Shown piece after piece: positions 32,142-43,528 of a DNA stretch of 64,000 nucleotides. Below the pieces are notes generated by a model. That model saw nothing but the letters and a program-made list of their open reading frames with translations, had not been told where the DNA came from and searched no databases. Every line of letters starts with the position of its first letter. Positions within the stretch are counted from its first letter, which is position 1. The position numbers and the translations under genes are program-made. Source of the stretch: Chryseobacterium sp. G0201 (GTDB lineage: Bacteria > Bacteroidota > Bacteroidia > Flavobacteriales > Weeksellaceae); the NCBI RefSeq assembly GCF_003815655.1, contig NZ_CP033917.1, positions 3,348,001 through 3,412,000 of the forward strand. The letters are read 5' to 3'.

Positions 32142-33146
32142 TTATTTTCTCAACTTACTAAATGAAGCCATCAGATAAAACAAAAACGGCAAAATAAATA
32201 ACGAACCCAGCATCAAAGCCCAACCCAATGCTGAAATTGTTTTTGGGGCAGCTACATGCTGTAGTAATGAAAGATATTGTCCGTTTCCTAATAAAATAAT
32301 GTTGGGATTATGCTGATAAGTTGCAGCAACTAAGATCATGATAATTTGAAATCCTGCCAAAGCCCTTACCGGAAGCAGTTTTCTGTTGTGCATGGCTTTT
32401 AATATTAAGCCTAAAGCAACTGTTGCAAAAACGGTGGCCATAACTCCTAAAGGCTTTGAGAAAACCCACGTTACCAAAGGAATGTCTGAAAGATAAGCCG
32501 TTAAGAATACCAAAGCTCCGGTAATCACTACGAAGATCATCGTTTGGTGTGATTTTTTGATCATTAAACCTAATTCCAGTCTGTCGGTTGTTTCTCTCAA
32601 AGAAAAAATAGACGCCAGATAGGCACAAAGTGAAACGGTAAATAAACCAACCGCCACTCCAAACCAATTCAGCCAGCTGAAAATATACAGATCTAAAAAT
32701 GTCGTTGCATCGGGATTGATAGATCCGGAAACCGTTGCAGCAGCAATTAATCCTAAGAAAAAAGGTGTTAAAAGACTCGCATAATAGAAGATCTGAGTGT
32801 ATAAAACCTGCCAATTATCTTTTACTGCATCATAATGTCTGAAAGTAAAAGCTGTACCCCTTGCAATGATCCCCAAAAGCATTAAAACCAATGGAATATG
32901 AAGATAAGTTGACATTGTTGTATAAATCTCAGGAAAACCTACAAAAAGTATCACAATTGCGATAATCAGCCACATATGATTCGCTTCCCAAACAGGTGCG
33001 ATAGATTCATACATGATTTCTTTGGTTTTGTCACGGGCTCTTTTTTTGGTGAAAAGTTCAACAATTCCTGCTCCGAAATCGGCACCTCCTAAAATCACAT
33101 ACAAACAAATGGATAGCCAGAGAAAGCCTATAACTACGTAAATCAT
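32142..33146 (-). CDS. cydB: Cytochrome bd quinol oxidase subunit II
   Basis: A 334-residue integral membrane protein with about eight or nine helices. The N-terminal FLWLSICLYVILGGADFGAGIVELFT, YESIAPVWEANHMWLIIAIVILFVGFPEIYT and GIIARGTAFTFRH are conserved CydB segments. It partners CydA in quinol oxidation with reduction of O2 to water, without proton pumping, at high oxygen affinity. Its ATG overlaps the cydA stop (ATGA). No short CydX-like frame is visible after it. Confidence 0.93.
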   Translation of the reverse strand: MIYVVIGFLWLSICLYVILGGADFGAGIVELFTKKRARDKTKEIMYESIAPVWEANHMWLIIAIVILFVGFPEIYTTMSTYLHIPLVLMLLGIIARGTAFTFRHYDAVKDNWQVLYTQIFYYASLLTPFFLGLIAAATVSGSINPDATTFLDLYIFSWLNWFGVAVGLFTVSLCAYLASIFSLRETTDRLELGLMIKKSHQTMIFVVITGALVFLTAYLSDIPLVTWVFSKPLGVMATVFATVALGLILKAMHNRKLLPVRALAGFQIIMILVAATYQHNPNIILLGNGQYLSLLQHVAAPKTISALGWALMLGSLFILPFLFYLMASFSKLRK

Positions 33147-34486
33147 GACTTCATATTTTTATCGTTAAACTGAGTATCGGTAGGGTCATACAGCTTCGGA
33201 ACCATTTGTATTTGTCTTCTCAAAAGGAAAATAATAATTAATGATAACGAAACGAAAATTGCGGTAAAAAAGTAAAAAGAATACTGTATTCCCGGCATTG
33301 GGGTAACGGCATCAACTGTTCTCATAATTCCATAGATGATCCATGGTTGTCGGCCGACTTCAGTTACTGTCCAGCCCGCTTCCAATGCGATATATCCGAA
33401 AGGGGTGGCGAAGAAAAATGTTTTTAACAACCAGTTTTTAGTAAGCCATTCCTTTTTAAAGAAAACAGCATATAAATAAACTGATCCTATACATATCATG
33501 ACAACTCCAAAGAAAATCATGATTTGAAAAGCATAATGAACAACGGAAACCGGTGGCCATTCATCTCTTGGAAAATCATTAAGACCTTTTACTTCGGAAT
33601 TAAAATCGTTACTTACTAAAAAGCTCAATACTTTTGGGATCTTTATGGCATATTTCACTTCTCCTTTTTCTTCATCCGGAATTCCTCCCAAGACAAAAGC
33701 CGCGCCTTTTTCTGTTTCGAAATGGGCTTCCATTGCGGCTAATTTAATAGGTTGTCTTTCTGCGACTGACTTTGCGGCAACATCTCCCGTCAATGGAGCA
33801 CCAAAAGCACCGATCAATGCAAAAGCAGCGGCAATTTTAAATGCTTTGGTATGAAACTCTACATTTTTCTTTTTCATGATTAAATAAGCATGAACTCCCG
33901 CTACCACAAATCCTGTCGCACAAAATGCCGCAACCGTCATGTGTAAAGCCTGCGGAAACCAGGCATCATTAAACATCGCTTTTATAGGATCTATATTGAC
34001 ATATTGTCCATTAATATAATCAAAACCTGAAGGGGAATTCATCCAGGCATTGGCTGCAACAACCAAAATTCCTGAAGCTAAACCACTTAAGCCGACTAAA
34101 AATCCGCAAAACCAATGGAACCATTTGTTAAATTTATCCCATCCGTAAAGGAAAAACCCAATGGCGATGGCTTCAATAAAAAAGGCGGTTCCTTCCAATG
34201 AAAATGGCATTCCGAAAATAGGTCCGGCATGTTTCATAAATCCGGGCCATAGAAGTCCTAATTCAAATGAAAGCATTGTCCCGGAAACGGCTCCGGTCGC
34301 GAATAGAATAGCAACCCCTTTGCTCCAGGCTTTTGTGAGACCTTTATAGATCTCATTATTGGTCTTTAGGTATTTCCAGTGAGCAAAAGCCATTAAAAAA
34401 GGCATAACCATACCAACACAAGCAAAAACAATGTGGAAACCTAGAGATATGGCCATTTGTGCACGAGCTGCAAGAAAATCGTCCAT
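33143..34486 (-). CDS. cydA: Cytochrome bd quinol oxidase subunit I
   Basis: A 447-residue subunit with nine or so helices. His18 in ISLGFHIVFACVGM is the haem b595 ligand. DAWFPQALHMTVAAFCATGFVVAG holds the b558 His near residue 180, and GWTVTEVGRQPWIIYGIMRT near 375 is the conserved GRQPW motif. It is shorter than E. coli CydA (522), consistent with a short Q-loop of the CIO type. It is divergent from gyrB. It probably serves respiration at low oxygen. Confidence 0.93.
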   Translation of the reverse strand: MDDFLAARAQMAISLGFHIVFACVGMVMPFLMAFAHWKYLKTNNEIYKGLTKAWSKGVAILFATGAVSGTMLSFELGLLWPGFMKHAGPIFGMPFSLEGTAFFIEAIAIGFFLYGWDKFNKWFHWFCGFLVGLSGLASGILVVAANAWMNSPSGFDYINGQYVNIDPIKAMFNDAWFPQALHMTVAAFCATGFVVAGVHAYLIMKKKNVEFHTKAFKIAAAFALIGAFGAPLTGDVAAKSVAERQPIKLAAMEAHFETEKGAAFVLGGIPDEEKGEVKYAIKIPKVLSFLVSNDFNSEVKGLNDFPRDEWPPVSVVHYAFQIMIFFGVVMICIGSVYLYAVFFKKEWLTKNWLLKTFFFATPFGYIALEAGWTVTEVGRQPWIIYGIMRTVDAVTPMPGIQYSFYFFTAIFVSLSLIIIFLLRRQIQMVPKLYDPTDTQFNDKNMKS

Positions 34487-34652
34487 AATAATTAATTTTT
34501 GAGTAAATAAATTTAAGCATAAATTATTGATGTTTAATATGATTTAAAACAGTATGGTCTGTGCGGAAATTGCTATAACTTTGTTTCTTTTTAATTAAAA
34601 AAATCCTGTCCGTTTTTGTTAAAAACTCTACTTTTTTTTGACACTTTTTAAC

Positions 34653-34683
34653 TTTGATAAATCGAAAAAAATCACGATATTTG
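34653..34683 (+). promoter_or_regulatory. Promoter of gyrB
   Basis: TTTG (34653-34656) and GATATTTG (34676-34683; one mismatch to TAnnTTTG) are 19 bases apart, the typical Bacteroidetes spacing. The rest of the 233-base gap to cydA has no other clear feature. Confidence 0.72.
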
Positions 34684-34686
34684 TAG

Positions 34687-36654
<1,968 letters not shown>

Positions 36655-36678
36655 TTGATCTTGATTTAAATAAATTTT

Positions 36679-36707
36679 AAAGACTTCAGAAATGAAGTCT
36701 TTTTTTA
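36679..36707 (+). terminator. Terminator of gyrB
   Basis: AAAGACTTC-AGAAAT-GAAGTCTTT perfect hairpin followed by T residues. A near-copy lies at 37701-37729. Confidence 0.88.
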
Positions 36708-36775
36708 TGCATTTTAAATATTTTAATATCGATTTATATCTATTAAAAATTATTTCTTCATAGTATGAAAAAAGT

Positions 36776-36783
36776 TATATTTG
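36776..36783 (+). promoter_or_regulatory. Promoter -7 box of the secreted protein at 36811
   Basis: TATATTTG is a perfect TAnnTTTG box 27 bases before the ATG. No clear TTG is seen at -33. Confidence 0.6.
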
Positions 36784-36810
36784 TAGCTGAAAAATACAAA
36801 TATTACAAAC

Positions 36811-37680
36811 ATGAAAAAAATTATTATGCTCGCCTCTTTAGCGGGTTTATTTACGGGTATGAATGCTCAGGTAGGTATTAATACTCCAAACCCAAAAGCA
36901 TCATTAGATGTTATAGGCAAACCGACTAATCCTTCAAGTTTAGATGGTATTATCCCTCCAAGAATAACAGGAGATCAGTTGAGGGCTAAGACTTACACAG
37001 CTGCTCAGACAGGAGCACAGGTGTATGTAACAGCACCAGATAGTGCCCCGGCAGGGCAAACTGTGAATGTGAAAAGTATAGGAAACTATTATTTTGACGG
37101 AACTGTATGGAAGTATACAGCGGGAACTGATAATAATTTACCTAATGGTACAGGAACTCTAATTATGATTAATGGAGTTGTGCAGGTAGCACAGGAGATG
37201 TCGATGAGATTGGCTAAAGACTGGACAATCCCTACTAGTTCTGACAATCCTGCAGGAGGTGTCAATCGAAATCCTATTGGTCAAATGACTGTTGAATTAA
37301 TTGATAATTACAATACTTTTACAGGAACTGCAACTACAAATTCATTTAGGGTAAATGCTGATGGTACCTATTTAATTAGTATGAATTTCCCGATACAGGT
37401 ACAAAGTAATGGCCCATTAAGCGGAAATTTATATTATGGGATATTTAATGTCACAGATAATACATGGAATTCTTTCGGTTTAGATACGGTAAAAGATTTG
37501 GGTAATGGGGAAGTGAAAAATTATAGCTATTTAGTAGCAATGGATTTACAAGCTTCTAAAACGTATTCGTTTTATGTAGGACAACAAACCAGTAACACAT
37601 CTACATTATTAATGAGAGGTTTATCAACATTAAATGGTAATAATTCACTAACATTTTTCTCTGTAAAAAGATTAAAGTAA
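36811..37680 (+). CDS. Secreted protein sharing an N-terminal module with the beta-roll protein
   Basis: This 289-residue protein has a signal peptide (...FTGMNAQ) followed by VGINTPNPKASLDVIGKP, RITGDQLRAKTYTAAQTGAQVYV and IGNYYFDGTVWKY. This N-terminal module also opens the 27714-29309 protein. The C-terminal 140 residues (TGTATTNSFRVNADGTYLISMNFPIQV ... SLTFFSVKRLK) look like a C1q/TNF-like jelly roll. There is no T9SS sorting domain. Function is unknown; a surface or secreted fibre-type protein is likely. The gene is bracketed by near-identical terminators. Confidence 0.65.
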   Translation: MKKIIMLASLAGLFTGMNAQVGINTPNPKASLDVIGKPTNPSSLDGIIPPRITGDQLRAKTYTAAQTGAQVYVTAPDSAPAGQTVNVKSIGNYYFDGTVWKYTAGTDNNLPNGTGTLIMINGVVQVAQEMSMRLAKDWTIPTSSDNPAGGVNRNPIGQMTVELIDNYNTFTGTATTNSFRVNADGTYLISMNFPIQVQSNGPLSGNLYYGIFNVTDNTWNSFGLDTVKDLGNGEVKNYSYLVAMDLQASKTYSFYVGQQTSNTSTLLMRGLSTLNGNNSLTFFSVKRLK

Positions 37681-37700
37681 AACATCTTAAATATCAATTA

Positions 37701-37729
37701 AAAGGCTTTAGAAATGAGGTCTTTTTTTA
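37701..37729 (+). terminator. Terminator, near-copy of the gyrB terminator
   Basis: AAAGGCTTT-AGAAAT-GAGGTCTTT differs from the 36679 hairpin at four positions, and every change keeps pairing through G-U. A run of seven T residues follows. Confidence 0.7.
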
Positions 37730-37767
37730 TTTTTAAAATTTATTTTTAACATTTATTAAGATTTTGT

Positions 37768-37775
37768 TACCTTTG
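37768..37775 (+). promoter_or_regulatory. Promoter -7 box of the DUF3857 gene pair
   Basis: TACCTTTG is a perfect TAnnTTTG box, 16 bases before the ATG at 37792. Confidence 0.65.
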
Positions 37776-37791
37776 CATAATTTTAATAACT

Positions 37792-39684
37792 ATGATGAAA
37801 ATACTTTATATTGGAGCCTTTTCTATAGCTTCCCTATACTACGCACAAAACTATCCTGCTTCTGCAATTCCTGAAAATTTAAAGAAAGATGCAAATGTTG
37901 TTATCCGAAAAGATTTTACAACAATTCAGATTAATAAAATTGATGATGTAAAATATCAGTATAACAGAGCTACAACTGTTCTGAGCAAAGACGGAGATGA
38001 AAAAGCTGTTGTCTATATTCCTTATGAAAAAGGTGATCAAATATCTGATGTTAAAGTAATTGTTTACGATGAATCAGGGAAGAAAATAAAATCATATTCA
38101 AAATCTGATTTTGGTGATTATGCGAATAATTCGCAAGGAGTGTTCTATTCTGATGACCGATTTTTAGGCTTAGTATATACTCCTGCTCAATATCCGTATA
38201 CGATTGAATATTCTTATCAGATCTCTGATGAAAATACGATTTTCATTCCGGATTTTATGCCTTTTTCAACAACCAATACATCTGTTGAAGAAAAGCAGTT
38301 TAAGATCATTAATAAATCGGGGATCGATCTCAGAACAAAAATTTATCCTTCAAAATATAATTACGCGTCAGTAATTGAAAATAATAACGGAACAGAAAAA
38401 GTGTATACTTATAAAAATGTTCCTGCAATTGATGAGATTAATTTACTGCCTCAGCCAGAAAAAATATTACCAAAAGTAAGTTTTTCATTGGCGAAATTTA
38501 ATCTTGAAGGTAAACAGGGAAATCTTACAACCTGGTCGGACTTCGGTTCGTGGTACTACAATAGTATCCTGCAACCGGTTTCTGTGTCTACACCAACCAT
38601 TAAAGCTGAGATTGCAGGCCTTAATTTGCAAGGTTCTACAGAAGAAAAGGTGAAGAAAATATATCAATATATGCAGACGAAGACCAGGTATATTGCGGTA
38701 GCTTTAGGTATCGGAGGCTGGCAGCCAATGACTCCTGATGAGGTTGATAAAAAAGGATATGGAGACTGTAAAGGTCTTACCAACTATATGAGAACTCTTT
38801 TAAATGAGGCGGGTATCCCGTCTTATTATTCGGTAATTAATTCAAGTCGTTCTGATATTTCTTTCGATCCTGATTTTCCAAAAATGGGAGGAAACCATGC
38901 TATTTTAATGGTTCCTACAGAAAAAGGAAATATTTGGCTTGAAAATACCTCTCAACAGATAGCTTTCAATCATTTAAGTTATAATACAACAGATAGAAAT
39001 GTGCTTTCAATCAAAAAGGATGGGATTGAGCTTATCAATACTCCTGTTTCTTCAGCAGACAAGAATAAAGAAAAGCAGATTTTAAAAGTTAAAATTAATG
39101 AAGATAACAGCTTAACGGGCGTAGGTGAATTTACTTATACAGGAAGTCAGTATGATTATAACATGGGATTTGCTAGTTTATCCCCAAAAGAAAAGAATGA
39201 AGCGATAAAAAAACGATTGGATGTTTTGAATTGCGAAAAAGTAGAAATGAAAAACTTCGTTAACGATCGTGATAATGCTTTTGCAGCCTATAATGTTGAT
39301 TTTAAATCAAATAATTATTCTAAAAATGCAGGAAGTAGCATAATATTCAGAGCTGTGCCGATATTTTCAAATAATATTTATAAAACAGAAGAAAACAGGG
39401 AATTGCCTTTTGAAATCGGACAGTCTTTTGAAGATGAATATGAAATTAATTTTACCATTCCGAACAGTTTCAAAATAGACGAAGTTCCTAATGATGTAAA
39501 CCTTACTTCTGAATTCGGAACTTACAAATTAAGCTTTGTAAAAAATGGAACTGAGCTGAAAGTAAGTAGAAAAATCCGTGTTAATAAAGGAATTTTCCCA
39601 AAAGAAAAATACAATGATTATATCAATTTCAGAAAAAAAACTATAGGTAACGATAACTCAAAAATTTTAATTACTAAGATCTAA
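37792..39684 (+). CDS. DUF3857 / transglutaminase-like periplasmic protein with Cys and His
   Basis: A 630-residue protein with a signal peptide (...SLYYAQ). The N-terminal DUF3857 domain (residues 30-230; KAVVYIPYEKGDQISDVKVIVYDESGKKIKSY) precedes a transglutaminase-like core. The catalytic Cys326 is in GYGDCKGLTNYM and His369 in GGNHAILMV; the usual Asp position reads WLENTS. A DUF3858-like C-terminal beta domain follows. Such proteins are common in Bacteroidetes and poorly characterised; a peptide-bond protease or cross-linking role is assumed. A second family member follows three bases later. Confidence 0.82.
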   Translation: MMKILYIGAFSIASLYYAQNYPASAIPENLKKDANVVIRKDFTTIQINKIDDVKYQYNRATTVLSKDGDEKAVVYIPYEKGDQISDVKVIVYDESGKKIKSYSKSDFGDYANNSQGVFYSDDRFLGLVYTPAQYPYTIEYSYQISDENTIFIPDFMPFSTTNTSVEEKQFKIINKSGIDLRTKIYPSKYNYASVIENNNGTEKVYTYKNVPAIDEINLLPQPEKILPKVSFSLAKFNLEGKQGNLTTWSDFGSWYYNSILQPVSVSTPTIKAEIAGLNLQGSTEEKVKKIYQYMQTKTRYIAVALGIGGWQPMTPDEVDKKGYGDCKGLTNYMRTLLNEAGIPSYYSVINSSRSDISFDPDFPKMGGNHAILMVPTEKGNIWLENTSQQIAFNHLSYNTTDRNVLSIKKDGIELINTPVSSADKNKEKQILKVKINEDNSLTGVGEFTYTGSQYDYNMGFASLSPKEKNEAIKKRLDVLNCEKVEMKNFVNDRDNAFAAYNVDFKSNNYSKNAGSSIIFRAVPIFSNNIYKTEENRELPFEIGQSFEDEYEINFTIPNSFKIDEVPNDVNLTSEFGTYKLSFVKNGTELKVSRKIRVNKGIFPKEKYNDYINFRKKTIGNDNSKILITKI

Positions 39685-39686
39685 AC

Positions 39687-41621
39687 ATGAGAAAAATATT
39701 ATTAATCGCCTTTTGCTCAATGAATTTTGTTTTTATTGATGCACAAAAACACGAATATCTAGATCCTCCAAAATTTAATGATGCAGATCTATCAAAGCAA
39801 AAATCAGCATTAGATGAAAATGCTCCTGCTGAAATTATATATAGATCTGTACATTTTATGATCGATAATGCTACAGGACAGCTTAATAAAAAATATTTTT
39901 ATAGAATTAAAATTTATAATAAAGATAAAGCCGAGGATTGGTTGAATCTCGAAATCCCACTCTATCAAAATTCGATTGGAGAGGAAAAATTAAATAAAAT
40001 AAAAGCTTTTACGTATAATCTTGAAAACGGATCGGTAGTTACAACTAAGGTTGAAAAAAACTCAAAATTTAAAAGCAAAGAAAGTAAGTCTGTTTCAATT
40101 GCTAAATTTGCATTTCCGAATGTTAAAGACGGATCTATTATAGAATATCAATACGAAATAGCTTCTCCTTTTTTATATAGAATACAGGAAATCTTAATAG
40201 AAACAGACGCACCATCATTATATACGGAATATGTATTAGATACTCCGATTAATATTTCATATAATATCAATTATACAGGGTCTTTGTCTCCCAAATATAA
40301 AGAAGTTGAAGAAACAAATTTATATGGTGCGCAGTATAAGACATATAGATTTGCATATGATAATCTTAAGCCTTTTAAGACAGAGAAATTTATTAAAAAT
40401 GACAGAAATTACAGGACTAAAATAAGTGCAGAAATTCATTCTACAAATAATTATGGCCAATTAACAATGTATTCGTCATCTTGGGAGCAAATAAAAGATA
40501 GACTTTATGAAAATGAATATTTCGGTGGGGAACTTAAAAAAGGAAAGCTGGCAAAAGAAAGCATTCCTTCAAGTATTTCAAGTATAAAAAATGATATAGA
40601 AAGAGCGAATGCAATTTTTGAATATGTAAAAAAAACATATACCTGGAATAAAAATAGGGATATTTATACTGATGATGGAATTAAAAAATTAATAGATACA
40701 AAGACGGGAAATGCAGCTGAAATAAATCTTTTATTAGTTTTAATGCTTCGTGAGTCTGGAATTAAGGCAGAACCTGTTGTTATTTCTACAATTGATAATG
40801 GATTAATTAATATCATAGCTCCTAATGTTACAAATTTAAATTTTGTAATTGCCGCTATTGAAACTAAAGATGGTTATCATTTATATGATGCCACTTCCAA
40901 GCAATCATCAATGGATCAATTACCTCCAAGAGACTGGAATAGTTTTGGAATCTTATTATCAAAAAGCGAGGTAAAACACATACAGATGGTAAATGCAAAA
41001 CCAAGTTTTACTTACCTTACGGCCAATGCAAAGATTAATGAAGACGGAAGTATTTCAGGAACTTATTCCGACAAAGATACCGGAAGTTATGCGATGTTCG
41101 CAAAGGAAAGTTATGATGATAATAATGACAAATACAAGAAGCAATACAAAGAAAATTTTGCCATAGATTTTACAGGAATCGATTCTAAAGTTCTTGAAAG
41201 TGGCGATTTTGAAAGTACAATGAAATTCTCTTCTGATAATCTTATTGACCGAGTTGGGAAGAAGATGATTATTAATCCGATGTTGTTTTTAAACAAAAAT
41301 TCAAATGAATTTGATCAGACGGAAGAAAGAAAATACACAATCGATTTTATTTCCCCTTATACAAGAGTGAAAAAAGTTGTATTAGAAATTCCTGAAGGAT
41401 ATACAATTGAAGAACTTCCAAAGAGTAAAAAGATTGTTACAGATGACAAAGAAATAGCCTATAGCTATGTTATTGAACAGAAAGGAAATACGCTTGAAAT
41501 CATCTCAACAACTTCTGTAGGAAGCGCGGATTATCCAAAAGAATATTATCCTGCCTTCAAACAAATTTGGGGAGTAGCTTCAAAAAGTGAAAATCAGGTT
41601 ATAAGCTTAATTAAAAAGTAA
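39687..41621 (+). CDS. DUF3857 / transglutaminase-like protein lacking Cys and His
   Basis: A 644-residue protein with a signal peptide (...NFVFIDAQ) and the same three-domain plan as the preceding gene. The core aligns with it, but GDCKGLTN is replaced by GNAAEINL, so Ala343 stands at the Cys position. GNHAILMV is replaced by LNFVIAAI, losing the His; the Asp position (YHLYDATS) is kept. It is probably not a transglutaminase or protease and may be a binding partner of its neighbour. The AT-rich, Lys/Asn-rich coding differs little from the region. Confidence 0.78.
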   Translation: MRKILLIAFCSMNFVFIDAQKHEYLDPPKFNDADLSKQKSALDENAPAEIIYRSVHFMIDNATGQLNKKYFYRIKIYNKDKAEDWLNLEIPLYQNSIGEEKLNKIKAFTYNLENGSVVTTKVEKNSKFKSKESKSVSIAKFAFPNVKDGSIIEYQYEIASPFLYRIQEILIETDAPSLYTEYVLDTPINISYNINYTGSLSPKYKEVEETNLYGAQYKTYRFAYDNLKPFKTEKFIKNDRNYRTKISAEIHSTNNYGQLTMYSSSWEQIKDRLYENEYFGGELKKGKLAKESIPSSISSIKNDIERANAIFEYVKKTYTWNKNRDIYTDDGIKKLIDTKTGNAAEINLLLVLMLRESGIKAEPVVISTIDNGLINIIAPNVTNLNFVIAAIETKDGYHLYDATSKQSSMDQLPPRDWNSFGILLSKSEVKHIQMVNAKPSFTYLTANAKINEDGSISGTYSDKDTGSYAMFAKESYDDNNDKYKKQYKENFAIDFTGIDSKVLESGDFESTMKFSSDNLIDRVGKKMIINPMLFLNKNSNEFDQTEERKYTIDFISPYTRVKKVVLEIPEGYTIEELPKSKKIVTDDKEIAYSYVIEQKGNTLEIISTTSVGSADYPKEYYPAFKQIWGVASKSENQVISLIKK

Positions 41622-41688
41622 GTATTTGTAAATCAGTTTTTTAATTAAAGTTTTATAGCTAAAATTAATAAAATTTCAAAATTATTTT

Positions 41689-41716
41689 AAAACCATTCAT
41701 TTTTTGAATGGTTTTT
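41689..41716 (+). terminator. Terminator of the DUF3857 gene pair
   Basis: AAAACCATTCA/TGAATGGTTTT hairpin followed by T residues. The next gene starts 26 bases later, so it may also be partly read through. Confidence 0.8.
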
Positions 41717-41741
41717 GTATTTAATAGAAAAAATTAAAATT

Positions 41742-42569
41742 ATGAAAAATACGATAGCTATTGTAGCGTTATCTTCTTTCTTTGTTTTTTCGGCCTGCAA
41801 AAAGACAGAGACAACAAATCCAAGCGGTGAGAAAACAGAAGTAATACAACCTGAAAAATTTACGGTTGATTCTGTAAAGGTAGAAGATTCAATAAAACTG
41901 ACTGATTCTTTACAATTAAAATATAGTTCAAAAATGTTGGTATTTCCTTCAATTAAGGATAAAAAATTATTAGACAGTATTTATTTTGCAAATAAAAATA
42001 TCAATGATTTCTCTAAAAAAGGGATAGAAAATTTAGTTAAAAAAGAAAAAGACGACTTTTATAATTCTATTAAAAAAGATTCAAAAGACTGGATTTCCGA
42101 TATAAAGTACTCTCAGGAATGGTATACAAGTTCTTCTATGGATCTTAAATCTAATGTAAATGATTTTATGCATATTCAATATATTTGGGGATCATATGAA
42201 GGTGGAGCACATGATAATTATGGCTATAATGAGAGGGTTTTCGATTTAAAAAACAACAAAAAAGTTGAACTGAAAGATATTACTTCAATGCCCAAAAATA
42301 AACTTGAGACACTGCTTATGAAGAATATCAATAAAATCAACAGCGGTACAACGGATGAAAATGGAAAAGTAAATAATTCGGACATGCTATTAGTAGACAT
42401 GATTCCGGCAACAAATAACTTCTATTTTGATGATAAAAATCTATATTTCCATTACAGTCCTTATGAAATAACTGCTTTTGCGGCTGGAGATATTATCATA
42501 CCAATTTCATGGGAAGAGTTAAAAGGAACTTTAAATCCAGAATTTAAAAATAGAATGAAAATCAAATAA
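41742..42569 (+). CDS. RsiV/DUF3298-family lipoprotein
   Basis: From the Met at 41742 the product has 275 residues with lipobox FVFSAC. The C-terminal half matches the RsiV/DUF3298 fold: MHIQYIWGSYEGGAHDNYGYNERVFDL, LKDITSMP and a late NFYFDDKNLYFHYSPYEITAFAAGDIIIPISWEEL. RsiV of Bacillus is an anti-sigma factor that binds lysozyme through this fold, but most relatives in Bacteroidetes are lipoproteins of unknown role. No anti-sigma domain is present here. A divergent paralogue follows. Confidence 0.78.
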   Translation: MKNTIAIVALSSFFVFSACKKTETTNPSGEKTEVIQPEKFTVDSVKVEDSIKLTDSLQLKYSSKMLVFPSIKDKKLLDSIYFANKNINDFSKKGIENLVKKEKDDFYNSIKKDSKDWISDIKYSQEWYTSSSMDLKSNVNDFMHIQYIWGSYEGGAHDNYGYNERVFDLKNNKKVELKDITSMPKNKLETLLMKNINKINSGTTDENGKVNNSDMLLVDMIPATNNFYFDDKNLYFHYSPYEITAFAAGDIIIPISWEELKGTLNPEFKNRMKIK

Positions 42570-42572
42570 TAT

Positions 42573-42599
42573 CAAAGCTCTCTTTACAGGGAGCTTTTT
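42573..42599 (+). terminator. Terminator between the RsiV-like paralogues
   Basis: AAAGCTC/GAGCTTT arms around TCTTTACAGG, then T residues, three bases after the stop. Confidence 0.78.
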
Positions 42600-42640
42600 C
42601 TTTGGAACATTTTTTGACCTACATAGCAAAACACAGTCGT

Positions 42641-43453
42641 ATGAAAAATGCAGCAATTATTCTGGTCACTTTAGTATTTCTAACGTTTTTCTCCTGTAAA
42701 GAGATAGGATTTAAAAATAAACACATAAAATCCAATATTCCGGTAAATTTTACTATTGATTCTGTTATTGAGGAAGATTTTACAAAACTTTTGGACTCTA
42801 TTACTGTGAAATATTCTTCACAGTTATTGGTATTTCCAACTTTAAAAGATCAAAAACTGCTTCATACCATTTATGAAAAAGACAATATTAAGGACTTTTC
42901 AAAAGAGGGCTTGAAAAAATATTTGGAAGCAAAAAAGAACGAATTGTATTCTAAACTTAAAGGTTCAAATAAACTAATTCATTTAAAGCATCTTCAAAAA
43001 TGGGAGAAAACCTCTCAAATGAATCTTAAATTCAATAAAAACGACTATTTACACATCCAATACTATGAAAGTCTGTTCATTGGGGGAATCTGTAATTATT
43101 ATACCTACTCTGAAAAGGTTTTTGATCTCAATAATAATAAAAAGCTGAAACTTAAGGATATCACTTCAATTCCGGAAGATAGACTTTCTGAAATATTAAG
43201 TAATAATATTGATAAAACAACGATGATGCAGCAGATGAAAAAATACGATGTTGATGAATATAATGCACTATTAGCAGAGAGAATTCCTTTAGCTGAGAAT
43301 TTCTATTTCGATGAAAATAATCTGTATTTTCATTATAATAAGGATGAAATTAAAAAAGGATATTCAATTGGTGATATTATTATCCCTGTTTCTTGGAATG
43401 ACCTGAGCGGAACCTTGAATATCGAATTTAAAGACCGAATGATGCTTAAATAA
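42641..43453 (+). CDS. RsiV/DUF3298-family lipoprotein, divergent paralogue
   Basis: Starting at 42641 the protein has 270 residues and lipobox LTFFSC. It aligns with the preceding gene throughout: FTIDSVIEEDFTKLLDSITVKYSSQLLVFPTLKDQKLL, VFDLNNNKKLKLKDITSIP, ENFYFDENNLYFHY and the end GTLNIEFKDRMMLK. The conserved YEGGAHDNYGY segment is altered to FIGGICNYYTY, so it may have lost the ligand site of the family. The upstream open frame (TTG at 42602) overlaps the terminator and is not used. Tandem duplication is the likely origin. Confidence 0.75.
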   Translation: MKNAAIILVTLVFLTFFSCKEIGFKNKHIKSNIPVNFTIDSVIEEDFTKLLDSITVKYSSQLLVFPTLKDQKLLHTIYEKDNIKDFSKEGLKKYLEAKKNELYSKLKGSNKLIHLKHLQKWEKTSQMNLKFNKNDYLHIQYYESLFIGGICNYYTYSEKVFDLNNNKKLKLKDITSIPEDRLSEILSNNIDKTTMMQQMKKYDVDEYNALLAERIPLAENFYFDENNLYFHYNKDEIKKGYSIGDIIIPVSWNDLSGTLNIEFKDRMMLK

Positions 43454-43515
43454 CGGGTAGTATTAGATTATAATTAAATAATTTTAAAATACTTCTCAAT
43501 AACAGCACAATTTTT

Positions 43516-43523
43516 TACTTTTG
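43516..43523 (+). promoter_or_regulatory. Promoter -7 box of the lipid kinase gene
   Basis: TACTTTTG is a perfect TAnnTTTG box only five bases before the ATG at 43529. The message may therefore be nearly leaderless. Confidence 0.6.
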
Positions 43524-43528
43524 TACCA

